Assembly: GCF_018402175.1 (NCBI RefSeq)
Contig: NZ_JAGYJK010000017.1
Coordinates: 310,001 to 374,000, forward strand
Length of the DNA stretch: 64,000 nt
Origin: Yoonia sp.
GTDB taxonomy: Bacteria; Pseudomonadota; Alphaproteobacteria; Rhodobacterales; Rhodobacteraceae
Direction: 5' to 3'
Under the pieces are notes generated by a model. It worked only from the letters and a program-made list of their open reading frames with translations. It searched no databases and had not been told where the DNA came from. Below are positions 1 through 8,797 of the stretch, piece after piece; the stretch's first letter is position 1, and each line of letters starts with the position of its first letter. The position numbers and the translations under genes are program-made.

Positions 1-186
1 GCATTTCACCGCCAGCCCCAGCCCCGCGATCCAGGCGGACCGGTTCAGCAGGGTGTTTTGGCCTTCGTACAAGAACACATCGGCGACATCGGCCTTTGGC
101 CCGCCATGGCCTGCGGCCAAAGCATCGGTCAGGGCCAGCCAGTCCAGCATGGCGTCAGCCGCGGCAAAGGGGATCATCACGGTCAT
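1..186 (-). CDS. Ornithine cyclodeaminase family protein, N-terminal part (cut by window edge)
   Basis: Only the first 62 codons are present; the gene runs off the left edge. The visible start (MTVMIPF, then DALAAGH, then DVFLYEG and TLLNRSAWI) matches the N-terminus of the ornithine cyclodeaminase/mu-crystallin family as I know it: NAD-dependent enzymes that deaminate ornithine or reduce cyclic imines. The Rossmann domain would lie outside the window, so the substrate cannot be judged. The start ATG overlaps the stop of the upstream HAD gene as ATGA, which implies translational coupling. It is the last visible gene of a minus-strand run that begins at greA. A second Met three codons in is an alternative start. 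Confidence 0.75.
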   Translation of the reverse strand, partial: MTVMIPFAAADAMLDWLALTDALAAGHGGPKADVADVFLYEGQNTLLNRSAWIAGLGLAVKC

Positions 187-806
187 CGGGCTTGGCTTTC
201 TGACAACAGACCTGCGGCGACCAACCGGTCGGCCCAGCCTTGGGGATGGGTGAAAAGATGGGTCTGCCAGCCGCGCGCAGCGGCGGCGGTGATATTGTCG
301 ATCCGGTCATCCGCGAACAACAGCGTCGCGGGATCGAGGCCGCAATCATCCTCGACCATCTGGTAGATCGTGGGGTCGGGTTTGATCACCGCCATATGGC
401 CGGAAATATAGCGCCGGTCGAATTCGGACAGGAACGGATAGACGGGTTCGGCGATCTGGAACGTCTGGATGCCGAAATTGGTCAGCGCAAAGACCGGCAC
501 GCCGTTGGCGCGCAGCGCGCGCAGCAGGCGCACCGAATGGTCGATGGCGGGGGCGGCCATGTCGATCCAGCGGTCGTGCCACATCAGCACCTCGGCGCGC
601 CAGTCGGGGTTGGCGTCAGCGGCGGCATGGATCGTGTCGCGGAAATTGCTGCCGCGATCCACGGCATCATTGATCCCGTGCAGGTCAATCGCGGCGAACA
701 TCGCGGCGCGGCGGTCCGGCCCGATCACGCTGTCGAAAAACCGTTCGGGCTGCCATTCGATCAGCACATTGCCGATATCGAACACCACGGCTTGGACATC
801 TGCCAT
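183..806 (-). CDS. HAD-superfamily hydrolase (subfamily IA phosphatase)
   Basis: A 207-residue cytoplasmic HAD phosphatase. Motif I is FDIGNV with the nucleophile Asp10, motif II is LTN with Thr109, motif III is IKPDP with Lys142, and motif IV is FADD with Asp166-Asp167. The DxGNV form of motif I, with Gly where acid-base HADs carry a second Asp, resembles the YihX/haloacid-dehalogenase-like branch, so a phosphatase on a small sugar phosphate or a hydrolase is possible; the substrate is unknown. A helical cap lies between motifs I and II. It is 14 bases downstream of yaiI and overlaps the next gene by ATGA, so it sits inside the operon. Confidence 0.85.
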   Translation of the reverse strand: MADVQAVVFDIGNVLIEWQPERFFDSVIGPDRRAAMFAAIDLHGINDAVDRGSNFRDTIHAAADANPDWRAEVLMWHDRWIDMAAPAIDHSVRLLRALRANGVPVFALTNFGIQTFQIAEPVYPFLSEFDRRYISGHMAVIKPDPTIYQMVEDDCGLDPATLLFADDRIDNITAAAARGWQTHLFTHPQGWADRLVAAGLLSESQAR

Positions 807-820
807 CTTCGTTCCTTTGC

Positions 821-1267
821 TTACGGGCGCGCTGCCGCGCGCACCATCCGTTCCAACGCATCCAGAAACCGCGCGCGGTCGGCCTTGCTGAACGGTTTAC
901 CGCCACCTTGCCGAAACGGGTCGGCGGCGCGCATATCGGCCATCAGGTCACGCGTCGCCAGCACATTGCCGATATTGGCCTGCGTCAGCGGCTCTCCGTT
1001 ATGTTTCAGCACCAAGGCACCATTGGCGATGCAGCGCGCGGCCAACGGGATGTCGCCCGTGATCACCACATCGCCCTTGGTTGCGCGATCCGCGATCCAG
1101 ATGTCGGCCACATCAGGACCATCCGGCACCACCACGGTGTCCACCAAAGGATTGGCCGAAGGCCGGATGCCACCGTTCGAGACGACGAACATCCGCAACC
1201 CATGGCGGGTGCCGACGCGTTCGACCTCTGCCTTCACAGGGCAGGCATCGGCGTCGATATAGATCAT
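821..1267 (-). CDS. YaiI/YqxD family protein (UPF0178)
   Basis: A 148-residue protein with the family's N-terminal signature [10 protein letters not shown], then VVSNGG and the DIWIADRA and [11 protein letters not shown] segments, which resemble a PIN/NYN-type metal-binding nuclease fold. The conserved acidic residues (Asp5, Asp7 and the Asp of TGDIPLA) are all present. The family is widespread, but its biochemical role was not established as far as I know. Its start overlaps the stop of fghA by four bases (ATGA), so it is translationally coupled within the operon. Confidence 0.88.
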   Translation of the reverse strand: MIYIDADACPVKAEVERVGTRHGLRMFVVSNGGIRPSANPLVDTVVVPDGPDVADIWIADRATKGDVVITGDIPLAARCIANGALVLKHNGEPLTQANIGNVLATRDLMADMRAADPFRQGGGKPFSKADRARFLDALERMVRAAARP

Positions 1268-2094
1268 GCGTAAAGCGCCTGCGCATGGAAATCGACGTGA
1301 TCTTCCATAAAGGTTGCGATGAAGAAATAGGAATGGTCATAGCCTTTTTGCAGGCGCAATACCCCGTCCTGCCGGCGCGCGGCCATAGCGGCGGCCAGAT
1401 GTTCGGTGCCCAGAAGATCGCCAAACTGGTCCGCCGTGCCGGTGTCGATCAGCACGGGGCCATCGAAACCACGATCCTTCATCAACAGCGTGGCGTCATG
1501 CGCGGCCCATGCACCCTCGTCCGCGCCCAGATAGGCGGTGAATTGCTTGCGGCCCCAGTCGCTCTGCGTCGGGTGGCAGATCGGCGCAAAGGCCGACACC
1601 GACCGGAACCGCCCCGGCAGGCCCATCGCCAGCGTCAGCGCGCCATGCCCGCCCATCGAATGGCCGGTGATGGCTTGGCGGTCCATATCGAGCGCGAAAT
1701 TGGCCCCGATCAGGGCGGGCAATTCACGGCTGATGTAATCCCACATCCGGAAATGCGGCGCCCAAGGGGCTTGGGTCGCGTCCACATAGAACCCCGCCCC
1801 CTGCCCCAGATCAAAGGCGTCATCATTGGCAACCCCGTCACCGCGCGGCGATGTGTCGGGGAACACGACAGCGATCCCCTGTTCGGCGGCCCAGCCCTGC
1901 ATCCCGGCCTTGATCATCGCGTTTTCGTGGGTGCAGGTCAGGCCGGACAGGAACCACAAGACCGGCACGGGGCCGATGGCGGCCTCTTCGGGCAGGAACA
2001 GACCAAAGGTCATATCGACACCGCAGGCATCCGATGCGTGGCTATAGACGCCCTGTGTGCCGCCAAAGCAGCGGTTTTGCGATAAAGTCTTCAT
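1264..2094 (-). CDS. fghA: S-formylglutathione hydrolase
   Basis: A 276-residue esterase-D-type alpha/beta hydrolase that hydrolyses S-formylglutathione to formate and glutathione, the second step of glutathione-dependent formaldehyde oxidation. Catalytic triad: Ser146 in GHSMGG, Asp222 in TADQF, and His254 in YDHSYFF. The oxyanion-hole region [10 protein letters not shown] (about 49-58) is also typical, and the length matches the family. No formaldehyde dehydrogenase (adhC/flhA) lies beside it, so the first step must be encoded elsewhere. It lies 9 bases downstream of the AEC transporter gene and is coupled to yaiI. Confidence 0.93.
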   Translation of the reverse strand: MKTLSQNRCFGGTQGVYSHASDACGVDMTFGLFLPEEAAIGPVPVLWFLSGLTCTHENAMIKAGMQGWAAEQGIAVVFPDTSPRGDGVANDDAFDLGQGAGFYVDATQAPWAPHFRMWDYISRELPALIGANFALDMDRQAITGHSMGGHGALTLAMGLPGRFRSVSAFAPICHPTQSDWGRKQFTAYLGADEGAWAAHDATLLMKDRGFDGPVLIDTGTADQFGDLLGTEHLAAAMAARRQDGVLRLQKGYDHSYFFIATFMEDHVDFHAQALYA

Positions 2095-2103
2095 CTGTTC
2101 GTC

Positions 2104-3039
2104 CTATCCCATGAATCCCGTGACCCAACCGATCACCAATGACACCGTCACCACGCTGGCCGCGGTGGACAGCAGGATCGACGCCGACACGCGCGAGGGC
2201 GCAACACGGTAATGCTGCGCCAGAATGAACACATTGCCCGCCACCGGCAGGGCGGCCGCAGCGATCATCACACCGGCAGCATAGGGGTCGAGTGTAAACA
2301 CCAAAAGCGCGGCAATGGCCACAGCCGCAGGGTGCAGCACCAGCTTGCAGAACGTCAACCAGCCCGCGACCGCGACCCGTTCGGCCGATTTGGTGGCCAG
2401 CGATGCGCCGATGGCGAACAAGGCCCCCGGTGTCGCGGCCGCACCCAGCAGGACCATGAATTCATTGACCGGCACCGGCACGGTCCAGCCAAGCGACGAC
2501 ACCGTCAGCCCCAAGGTGATCGACACGATCATCGGGTTCTTGATCAGCCCCGTGAACACGGTGACAAGGATCACAGGCGACATACGCCCGTCGCGCGATC
2601 CGGTGATCAGGATCACGATCAGGCTGCCAAAGACGATCAGGTCAACCGCCAGCACCAGCATGATCGGGCCAATGGCGGGTTCGCCCAGCAGCAGCACCAG
2701 CATCGGGATGCCAAGGAAACCGACATTGCCGATCACGGCGCATTGCGCCTCGACCGCGGCTTCGGTCATCGGGCGGTTGCGGCGCAGGGCGACCAAAGTG
2801 GCCAGCACATAGACCACGCTGGTGCCTGCCAGATAGGCAAAGACGAAGTGCCAGTCGAGGATCGCATCCAGCGACAGATTGGCCGAAAACCGGAACAGCA
2901 TGGCCGAAAGCGCAAAGTAAAAGACGAACTTCGTCAGATAGGCTGTGGCTTCGGCGGAAAAGAATTTCGTCCGGCCCGATCCATAGCCAAGCGCGATCAG
3001 CATGAAGAACGGCAAAGTCTTCAGAAAAATATCCCACAT
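2104..3039 (-). CDS. AEC family transporter (auxin efflux carrier-like permease)
   Basis: A 311-residue integral membrane protein with about ten hydrophobic segments in two halves of five, the layout of the AEC/PIN-like family. Typical markers are the N-terminal LPFFMLIALGYGSGR, a central QCAVIGNVGFLGIPM segment, and a late LPVAGNVFILAQ segment with the Asn-containing crossover motif. Family members export or import small organic anions such as malate; the substrate here is unknown. It starts 3 bases after the stop of the upstream membrane protein gene, so the two are almost certainly co-transcribed. Confidence 0.88.
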   Translation of the reverse strand: MWDIFLKTLPFFMLIALGYGSGRTKFFSAEATAYLTKFVFYFALSAMLFRFSANLSLDAILDWHFVFAYLAGTSVVYVLATLVALRRNRPMTEAAVEAQCAVIGNVGFLGIPMLVLLLGEPAIGPIMLVLAVDLIVFGSLIVILITGSRDGRMSPVILVTVFTGLIKNPMIVSITLGLTVSSLGWTVPVPVNEFMVLLGAAATPGALFAIGASLATKSAERVAVAGWLTFCKLVLHPAAVAIAALLVFTLDPYAAGVMIAAAALPVAGNVFILAQHYRVAPSRVSASILLSTAASVVTVSLVIGWVTGFMG

Positions 3040-3042
3040 CGC

Positions 3043-3966
3043 CTAATCAAAGGTCCGTGTCGCGCGTCCAAGCAACATAAAGGCGCGTGCCGTCCGCGTT
3101 TCCGCCAGCGCGAGCAGGTCGGTATCGGTGGCGTCTTGCGCGAATATCACAAGGATTTCGTCGAAACGGCGCATGAAATGATGCACGGCATCGCGAAAAA
3201 TCGTGTCTTCGCGCATCCGCGCCGCCACAACCGCCAATGTGGCAGCATCGCGCACGGCTCCCAATCCGTCGATGCCGCGTCCGCGTTCACCCGTGGCGAA
3301 ACGGCGCCACAGATCGGCGCTGGCGGGGTCGGGGCGCAGGTCGTCCATGTAGATGCCATCCTGCGACAGCAGCGTCAGCACATCCTGACTGGCCTGCACC
3401 AGACGGCGCGCCTGCCGGTCACGCAAGGCCCGGCGCAGTGCCGCGAACCCATCGGTATCGTCCTGATTCTCGGGAAAGTTCAAGGCGCGGACCAGATCGG
3501 GGCGTTGCAACGGCGGATCGTCATCCTCGGGCCCGGGTTCCAGCGCCAGCGCCGGCTGGTCAGCCTGCCGATGCGCGGGGGCGCGCGGCGCGATCTGGCG
3601 CGACATCTCGCGGCGGGATGCAAAATGCGATGCGGCGGCATCCGGTGCCGGTTCTGCGACCGGCACTGCGGGCGCCGGTCTGCTGTCGATCAGGGCCTGC
3701 CGCAAGCCATCAAGCGCGCCTTGCATGCTTTGCGTCTGCGCGACCATCCGGCGCGCTGCACGCGCCGAGACCAAGGCAATCCATGCCATACCGACGGGCA
3801 CGCCCATCGCCAGCAGCATCACGACATGACGCAAACCACCGGATTCAGCTGGCAGAAACCAGAAGAAAAGGCCCATGCCCACGATCCAGCAAACGGACAG
3901 CGCGGCGGCCAGTGTTTCGGTCTGCGTCAAGCCCTGCAGATCATCGGTGTGCGGCCTTTGCGGCAT
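3043..3966 (-). CDS. Conserved membrane protein of unknown function
   Basis: I do not recognise a named family. The 307 residues start with a short cytoplasmic tail and two transmembrane helices (about 20-38 and 46-67). An Arg/Met-rich amphipathic stretch follows, then a proline/alanine-rich low-complexity linker (about 95-150), then a helical C-terminal domain (about 165-305) rich in Arg, Asp and Ala. The domain order suggests a membrane-anchored cytoplasmic scaffold or sensor. The gene lies 14 bases after greA and 3 bases before the AEC gene. Coding is clear from its length and operon spacing. Confidence 0.72.
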   Translation of the reverse strand: MPQRPHTDDLQGLTQTETLAAALSVCWIVGMGLFFWFLPAESGGLRHVVMLLAMGVPVGMAWIALVSARAARRMVAQTQSMQGALDGLRQALIDSRPAPAVPVAEPAPDAAASHFASRREMSRQIAPRAPAHRQADQPALALEPGPEDDDPPLQRPDLVRALNFPENQDDTDGFAALRRALRDRQARRLVQASQDVLTLLSQDGIYMDDLRPDPASADLWRRFATGERGRGIDGLGAVRDAATLAVVAARMREDTIFRDAVHHFMRRFDEILVIFAQDATDTDLLALAETRTARAFMLLGRATRTFD

Positions 3967-3980
3967 CGCCTGCGCACTTT

Positions 3981-4451
3981 CTATTTGTAGGTGATTTTCA
4001 ATATCTCGTAGCTGCGCACACCGCCCGGTGTGCTGACCTCGATACTGTCGCCTTCGTCCTTGCCGATCAAGGCCCGCGCAAGCGGTGATTTCATGTTCAG
4101 CTTGCCGCTTTCGATATCGGCCTCGTATTCGCCGACGATCAGATAGGTTTTTTCCTCGTCGGTATCTTCATCGACCAGCACGACAGTCGCGCCGAATTTC
4201 ACCGGACCTGAAAATTTCGACGGGTCGATCACATCGGCCAGCGAAATCACGCCTTCCAACTCCTTGACCCGCCCTTCGATAAAGGACTGTTTTTCCTTGG
4301 CGGAATGGTATTCGGCATTTTCCGACAGGTCACCATGTTCACGCGCCTCGGAAATGGCGCGGATGATCGCAGGGCGTTCCACGGATTTCAGATGCTTCAG
4401 CTCTGCATCGATCTTGTCGAAACCCGCACGGGTTAGTGGGATCTTTTCCAT
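3981..4451 (-). CDS. greA: Transcription elongation factor GreA
   Basis: A 156-residue protein of normal GreA length. The N-terminal coiled coil (about 1-75) carries the acidic tip region with [12 protein letters not shown], whose acidic pair is inserted into the RNA polymerase secondary channel to stimulate cleavage of backtracked transcripts. The C-terminal FKBP-like domain (about 80-156) includes [13 protein letters not shown] and the usual [10 protein letters not shown] segment. It is the first gene of the minus-strand run that continues through 3966 and beyond. The 215-base gap upstream, shared with the divergent ETF-QO gene, should hold the promoters of both. Confidence 0.96.
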   Translation of the reverse strand: MEKIPLTRAGFDKIDAELKHLKSVERPAIIRAISEAREHGDLSENAEYHSAKEKQSFIEGRVKELEGVISLADVIDPSKFSGPVKFGATVVLVDEDTDEEKTYLIVGEYEADIESGKLNMKSPLARALIGKDEGDSIEVSTPGGVRSYEILKITYK

Positions 4452-4666
4452 TCGGCAGGCCCTCCCGGGCGAAAAGTGTCAGTCCGACGTTCATAGCCTA
4501 TCAGGGCAGAGCAAAGTCAAGGCCTGCCGCGATATGTGGGCGCACCGGCGCATTTTGACGCCGTGTCCTGATTGCCCCCTGATAAAGCATCAGGTAACGC
4601 TTGCTGCGACAGGATAAAAGGGGGCTGCCCCCAATCTTTAGAGGCCCGTTTGCCAGAGGATAGACA

Positions 4667-6310
4667 ATGACCCAGATCGAACGCGAAGCGATGGAATATG
4701 ATGTCGTGATCGTCGGTGCAGGCCCCGCAGGCCTGTCCGCTGCAATCCGCCTGAAACAGCTTGATGCCGATCTGAACGTTGTCGTTCTGGAAAAAGGGTC
4801 AGAGGTCGGCGCGCATATCCTGTCGGGGGCCGTGCTGGACCCTGTCGGGCTGAACCAGCTGATCCCCGACTGGAAGGCAAAAGGCGCGCCGCTGAACGTG
4901 CCTGTGACCCAGGACAATTTCTATATGCTGGGGCAGGCCGGACAAATCCGCATCCCCAATGCCCTTATGCCGCCTTTGATGAACAACCACGGCAATTACA
5001 TCGTGTCGATGGGCAATGTCTGCCGCTGGCTGGCTGAACAGGCCGAAGAACTGGGGGTCGAGATTTTCCCCGGCATGTCCTGTTCCGAAGTCGTCTATGG
5101 CGCGGATGGCGCGGTCAAAGGTGTCGTCGCCGGTGAATTCGGCAAGAACCCCGATGGCACCCAAGGGCCAAACTATGAACCCGGCATGGAATTGCACGGC
5201 AAATATGTTTTCCTTGGCGAAGGCGTGCGCGGATCATTGTCCAAGCAGGTGATCGCGAAATATGCGCTGGACGCGCATTCCGACGTGCAGAAATACGGCC
5301 TTGGCATGAAGGAAATCTGGGAAATCGACCCCGCAAAACACCGTCCCGGCACCGTGACCCATACGATGGGCTGGCCGCTGGATGCCAATGCAGGCGGCGG
5401 GTCTTTCATCTATCATCTTGACAATAATCAGGTTTATGTCGGTTTTGTCGTCCATCTGAACTACAAAAACCCCTATGTTTTTCCTTACATGGAATTCCAG
5501 CGGTTCAAGCATCACCCGATGGTCGCCGAATTGCTGAAAGGCGGCAAACGCGTGGCTTATGGCGCGCGCGCGATTTCCGAAGGCGGGTACCAGTCGCTGC
5601 CGCAACTGGCCTTTCCAGGCGGCGCGCTGCTCGGCTGTGCCGCGGGCATGGTCAACGTGCCGCGTATCAAGGGCAACCATAACGCCATGCTGTCGGGCAT
5701 CGCCGCCGCCGAAGCCGCTTGTGCCGCGATCAAGGCCGGCCGCAGCGCCGATCTGCTAGAGGATTACGACACCGCGGTGCGCAGCGGCCTGATCGGGCGC
5801 GACCTGCGCAAGGTGCGCAATGTCAAACCGCTGTGGTCACGCTATGGTCTGGCGGCGTCGCTCAGCCTTGGTGGGGCGGATATGTGGCTGAATACGCTCG
5901 GGATCCGGCTGGGCACGCTCAAGCACGGCAAATCCGATGCCTTGGCGACCGAACCCGCCGCCAAGCACAAGCAGATCGACTATCCCAAACCCGACGGCAA
6001 GCTGTCGTTCGACCGGCTGACCAATGTCGCCTTCAGCTTTACCAATCACGCAGAAAGCCAGCCTGCGCATCTGCAACTGAAAGACCCCGCCATTCCGGTG
6101 GCCGTGAACCTGCCGAAATTCGCAGGACCATCAGCACGCTATTGTCCGGCAGGGGTCTATGAATTTGTCGGCACCGGCGATGACACACGGTTCCAGATCA
6201 ATTTCCAGAACTGCGTGCATTGCAAGACCTGCGATATCAAGGACCCCAGCCAGAACATCGTCTGGACAGTCCCGCAGGGCGGCGACGGGCCGAATTACCC
6301 TAATATGTGA
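4667..6310 (+). CDS. Electron transfer flavoprotein-ubiquinone oxidoreductase
   Basis: A 547-residue membrane-associated flavoprotein that passes electrons from electron transfer flavoprotein to ubiquinone, linking fatty- and amino-acid oxidation to the respiratory chain. The N-terminal FAD-binding GAGPAG is at residues 17-22. A C-terminal 4Fe-4S domain has Cys493, Cys516, Cys519 and Cys522 (the last three in NCVHCKTC). The quinone-binding GWPLD region lies in the middle. Length and layout match the ETF-QO family. An SD-like AGAGGATAG lies upstream of the ATG. A G5/C5 hairpin at about 4620-4632 sits in the leader. It is a single-gene unit followed by a hairpin terminator. Confidence 0.96.
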   Translation: MTQIEREAMEYDVVIVGAGPAGLSAAIRLKQLDADLNVVVLEKGSEVGAHILSGAVLDPVGLNQLIPDWKAKGAPLNVPVTQDNFYMLGQAGQIRIPNALMPPLMNNHGNYIVSMGNVCRWLAEQAEELGVEIFPGMSCSEVVYGADGAVKGVVAGEFGKNPDGTQGPNYEPGMELHGKYVFLGEGVRGSLSKQVIAKYALDAHSDVQKYGLGMKEIWEIDPAKHRPGTVTHTMGWPLDANAGGGSFIYHLDNNQVYVGFVVHLNYKNPYVFPYMEFQRFKHHPMVAELLKGGKRVAYGARAISEGGYQSLPQLAFPGGALLGCAAGMVNVPRIKGNHNAMLSGIAAAEAACAAIKAGRSADLLEDYDTAVRSGLIGRDLRKVRNVKPLWSRYGLAASLSLGGADMWLNTLGIRLGTLKHGKSDALATEPAAKHKQIDYPKPDGKLSFDRLTNVAFSFTNHAESQPAHLQLKDPAIPVAVNLPKFAGPSARYCPAGVYEFVGTGDDTRFQINFQNCVHCKTCDIKDPSQNIVWTVPQGGDGPNYPNM

Positions 6311-6320
6311 TCGCATAGTG

Positions 6321-6347
6321 CCCTGCCGCAACCGGCATGCGGCAGGG
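6321..6347. terminator. Hairpin terminator between convergent genes
   Basis: A perfect 10-bp inverted repeat, CCCTGCCGCA with TGCGGCAGGG, around a 7-base loop. It begins 10 bases after the ETF-QO stop and ends 28 bases before the stop of the minus-strand protease gene. Only a weak T-rich tail follows on the plus strand, so its efficiency is uncertain, but its place between two convergent genes supports a shared terminator. Confidence 0.7.
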
Positions 6348-6375
6348 TCTGTAGGTTCAGGCCAAAACGGCGGGA

Positions 6376-7716
6376 TCAGTTCGCGCCATTGGCCAGCGGC
6401 CCCAGCGCATTCAACCCCTTGAGGATGTCGATCGCATAGGCCAGCTGGTAATCCTGTTCGCGCAATTGCGCGGCAGCTTCGGCGCGGTCGCGCTCTTGCT
6501 CGACCTGACGCAGCTGGTCTTCGGACAGGCCGTTGTTCAAGGCGCCGCGCAAGTCAGCCTCTGACCGCGTCGCGGGCGCGTCTTCTTCCTCTTCGGTGGC
6601 GGGTTGCGGGCGCGGCTGTTCCACGATGATATCGGGGGAAATGCCCAAAGCCTGAATAGACCGGCCCGACGGCGTGTAATAGCGCGACGTGGTCAGGCGC
6701 ATCGCGCCTTCGCCTTGCAATGGCACAACTGTCTGCACCGACCCTTTGCCAAAGGAATTGGTGCCCACGATGATCGCGCGGCGATGGTCCTGCAAGGCCC
6801 CCGCCACAATTTCAGACGCCGAGGCAGACCCGCCGTTGATCAGCACCACGATCGGCTTGCCTTCGGCCAGATCACCGGCTGTGGCGTTAAAGCGTTCGCC
6901 ATCATCGGGGTCGCGCCCACGGGTCGATGTAATCTCGCCCGCGTCAAGAAACGCATCAGCCACAAAGATCGCCTGATTGAGCAAACCACCGGGGTTGTTG
7001 CGCAGGTCCAGCACGATCCCGTCGATATTGTCCAACCCTCCGGCGGCGGCGACCTGTTCGGCCATGCCGTCGCGCAGGTTGGGGAATGTCTGTTCGTTAA
7101 AAGTGGACACGCGCAGGACGACGGCATTGCCTTCGGTCCGCGTGCGCACCGCGGTCAGCTTGATCGTGTCGCGGATGATCGACACGTCGAAAGGTTCCAC
7201 CTCGCCTTCGCGCACGACGGTGATCACGATTTCCGACCCGACAGGGCCGCGCATCAGGTTCACGGCATCATCCAGCGTCAGACCCATCATGCTTTCGCCA
7301 TCAACTGCCGTGATGAAATCGCCCGCCATGATGCCCGCTGCATCCGCAGGCGTGCCATCCATCGGCGACACGACCTTGACCCAGCCTTCTTCCTGCGTGA
7401 CCTCGATCCCCAGACCACCGAATTCGCCCGATGTCTGCACCCGCATCGCGGCGGCGTCTTCGGCAGACAGATAGCTGGAATGCGGGTCAAGCGATGTCAG
7501 CATGCCGTTAATCGCGGCCTCGATCAGCTCGCGGTCGTCAACCTCTTCGACATAGCCCGCGCGGATCCGTTCGAAGATATCACCGAACAGGTCCAGCTGT
7601 TCGTAGACGCTGGCCTGCTGGCCCTGTTCCTGCGCCAGCAGCGGACCCGCCACCTGACTTGTCACCACAAGCCCCAGCACAGCACCGCCTGTCGCGGCCA
7701 TCATCAGCTTTTTCAT
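6376..7716 (-). CDS. ctpA: C-terminal processing peptidase, S41 family (CtpA-like)
   Basis: A 446-residue periplasmic serine protease. Residues 1-29 form a signal peptide (MKKLMMAATGG start). A PDZ domain spans about 95-180 (GGLGIEV...), and the S41 core follows. The catalytic pair is Ser309 in GSASASEI and Lys334 in SFGKGSVQ, 25 residues apart as in E. coli Tsp. An acidic, Glu-rich tail follows. The start was chosen for the signal peptide and a GGGAA ribosome site; a Met four codons upstream also fits. It lies 13 bases after the degenerate LytM gene. The pairing of this protease with an EnvC-like protein suggests a joint role in cell-wall hydrolase control. Confidence 0.93.
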   Translation of the reverse strand: MKKLMMAATGGAVLGLVVTSQVAGPLLAQEQGQQASVYEQLDLFGDIFERIRAGYVEEVDDRELIEAAINGMLTSLDPHSSYLSAEDAAAMRVQTSGEFGGLGIEVTQEEGWVKVVSPMDGTPADAAGIMAGDFITAVDGESMMGLTLDDAVNLMRGPVGSEIVITVVREGEVEPFDVSIIRDTIKLTAVRTRTEGNAVVLRVSTFNEQTFPNLRDGMAEQVAAAGGLDNIDGIVLDLRNNPGGLLNQAIFVADAFLDAGEITSTRGRDPDDGERFNATAGDLAEGKPIVVLINGGSASASEIVAGALQDHRRAIIVGTNSFGKGSVQTVVPLQGEGAMRLTTSRYYTPSGRSIQALGISPDIIVEQPRPQPATEEEEDAPATRSEADLRGALNNGLSEDQLRQVEQERDRAEAAAQLREQDYQLAYAIDILKGLNALGPLANGAN

Positions 7717-7729
7717 CGCATTTCCCATT

Positions 7730-8797
7730 CTATTCCAGCGCGAACCATGCATCCGGGTTGACCGGACCTTGCCCGCCCCTGACCTCAAGATAAAGGGGCT
7801 GCGTGGTCTGGCCCGCGTCAATCGCCTGATTGTGACCAGAACTAGCGTCATCCATCCCGACATCCCCCCCCATGAGACCAAGTGGCGCACCGGCTTCGAT
7901 GATCTCGCCGGGTTGGCCAAAGGCTTCGGCCATGCCGGCGATCACGAACAGCACATCCTGCGCCGGTTCCAGAATGATCACATTGCCATAGTCAAGCAAG
8001 GGGCCCCGAAACAAAAGTGTCGCGCGCACCGGCGATGTGACCAGCGCACGGGGGGCCGCGGCAATCGTGATGCCGGGGCGGTCACGGGTGCCGGTGCGGA
8101 TGATCCCGGCAACCGGCAACGGCAGATCGGCGGCGGGTGCCAGCGTTGCACCCTCGGGCACGCTCAACCCCGCCAGGTCGGATGCCAGCGCAGCCAGCGT
8201 CTGCGCCGCGGCGACACGCTGGGCTGTCTGCGCCGGATCTTCGACAAAAAGGCGCGGCACATCCTGACGTTCCGAAATCGCACGGCCCAGGGCGGCCCGT
8301 GCGGTCTGGGCGAAATCCAGCCCGTCGCGCAACATATCCGCCGCCGCGATCCGCCGGTCGCGCAGGTCGCGCAAAGCGTCAAGTTCCCGCTGAAGCCGTG
8401 CCACATCATCGCGCAGGGCGGGCGTCAGATCGGCAATCATCATGCCCGCGCGTAGCGCCCCCACCGGCCCTTCGGGATTGGCCAGCATCACAGGTTGCGG
8501 GCTTTGGCCGATACTGGCCAGCACCATCAACAGCCCTGCAATCTCGTCGCGGCGCGCGGCCAGATCGGTGGCGACCGCTGTTTCGCGCGCGGTGATCTCG
8601 CGCAGGCTCTGGCGCATCGCGATCAGCCCTGTCTCATAGGCCTGCACGGTCTGGGTCAGGGCGGTGACCTGATCATCAGCACCTTCCGCCGCGCCAAGCT
8701 GGGCATTGGCGGCCAGCAGTTGTTGCGCTGCATCATCCGCCGTTTGCTGGGCGGCAAGGGGCAACGCCAGCAGGATCAGGACGGCCGCAAATCTCAT
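7730..8797 (-). CDS. EnvC-like murein hydrolase activator with degenerate LytM (M23) domain
   Basis: A 355-residue protein with a signal peptide (MRFAAVLILLALPLAAQ), a long coiled coil (about 20-180) and a C-terminal M23/LytM-type beta domain (about 225-355). The zinc ligands of active M23 peptidases look absent: the usual HxxxD region reads GTRDRPGITI, and the final HxH region reads LYLEVR. This is the pattern of EnvC/NlpD-type activators, which bind and activate amidases rather than cut peptidoglycan. The start ATG overlaps the gpmI stop as ATGA. The longer upstream reading frame has no signal peptide and lies inside gpmI, so I rejected it. Confidence 0.87.
   Translation of the reverse strand: MRFAAVLILLALPLAAQQTADDAAQQLLAANAQLGAAEGADDQVTALTQTVQAYETGLIAMRQSLREITARETAVATDLAARRDEIAGLLMVLASIGQSPQPVMLANPEGPVGALRAGMMIADLTPALRDDVARLQRELDALRDLRDRRIAAADMLRDGLDFAQTARAALGRAISERQDVPRLFVEDPAQTAQRVAAAQTLAALASDLAGLSVPEGATLAPAADLPLPVAGIIRTGTRDRPGITIAAAPRALVTSPVRATLLFRGPLLDYGNVIILEPAQDVLFVIAGMAEAFGQPGEIIEAGAPLGLMGGDVGMDDASSGHNQAIDAGQTTQPLYLEVRGGQGPVNPDAWFALE

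Noticed and set aside
2212-3990. A 592-codon plus-strand open frame opposite the AEC and membrane-protein genes
   Set aside because: Its translation is rich in His, Arg and Gln with no domain, the usual antisense shadow of a GC-rich gene. The opposite strand has clear families.
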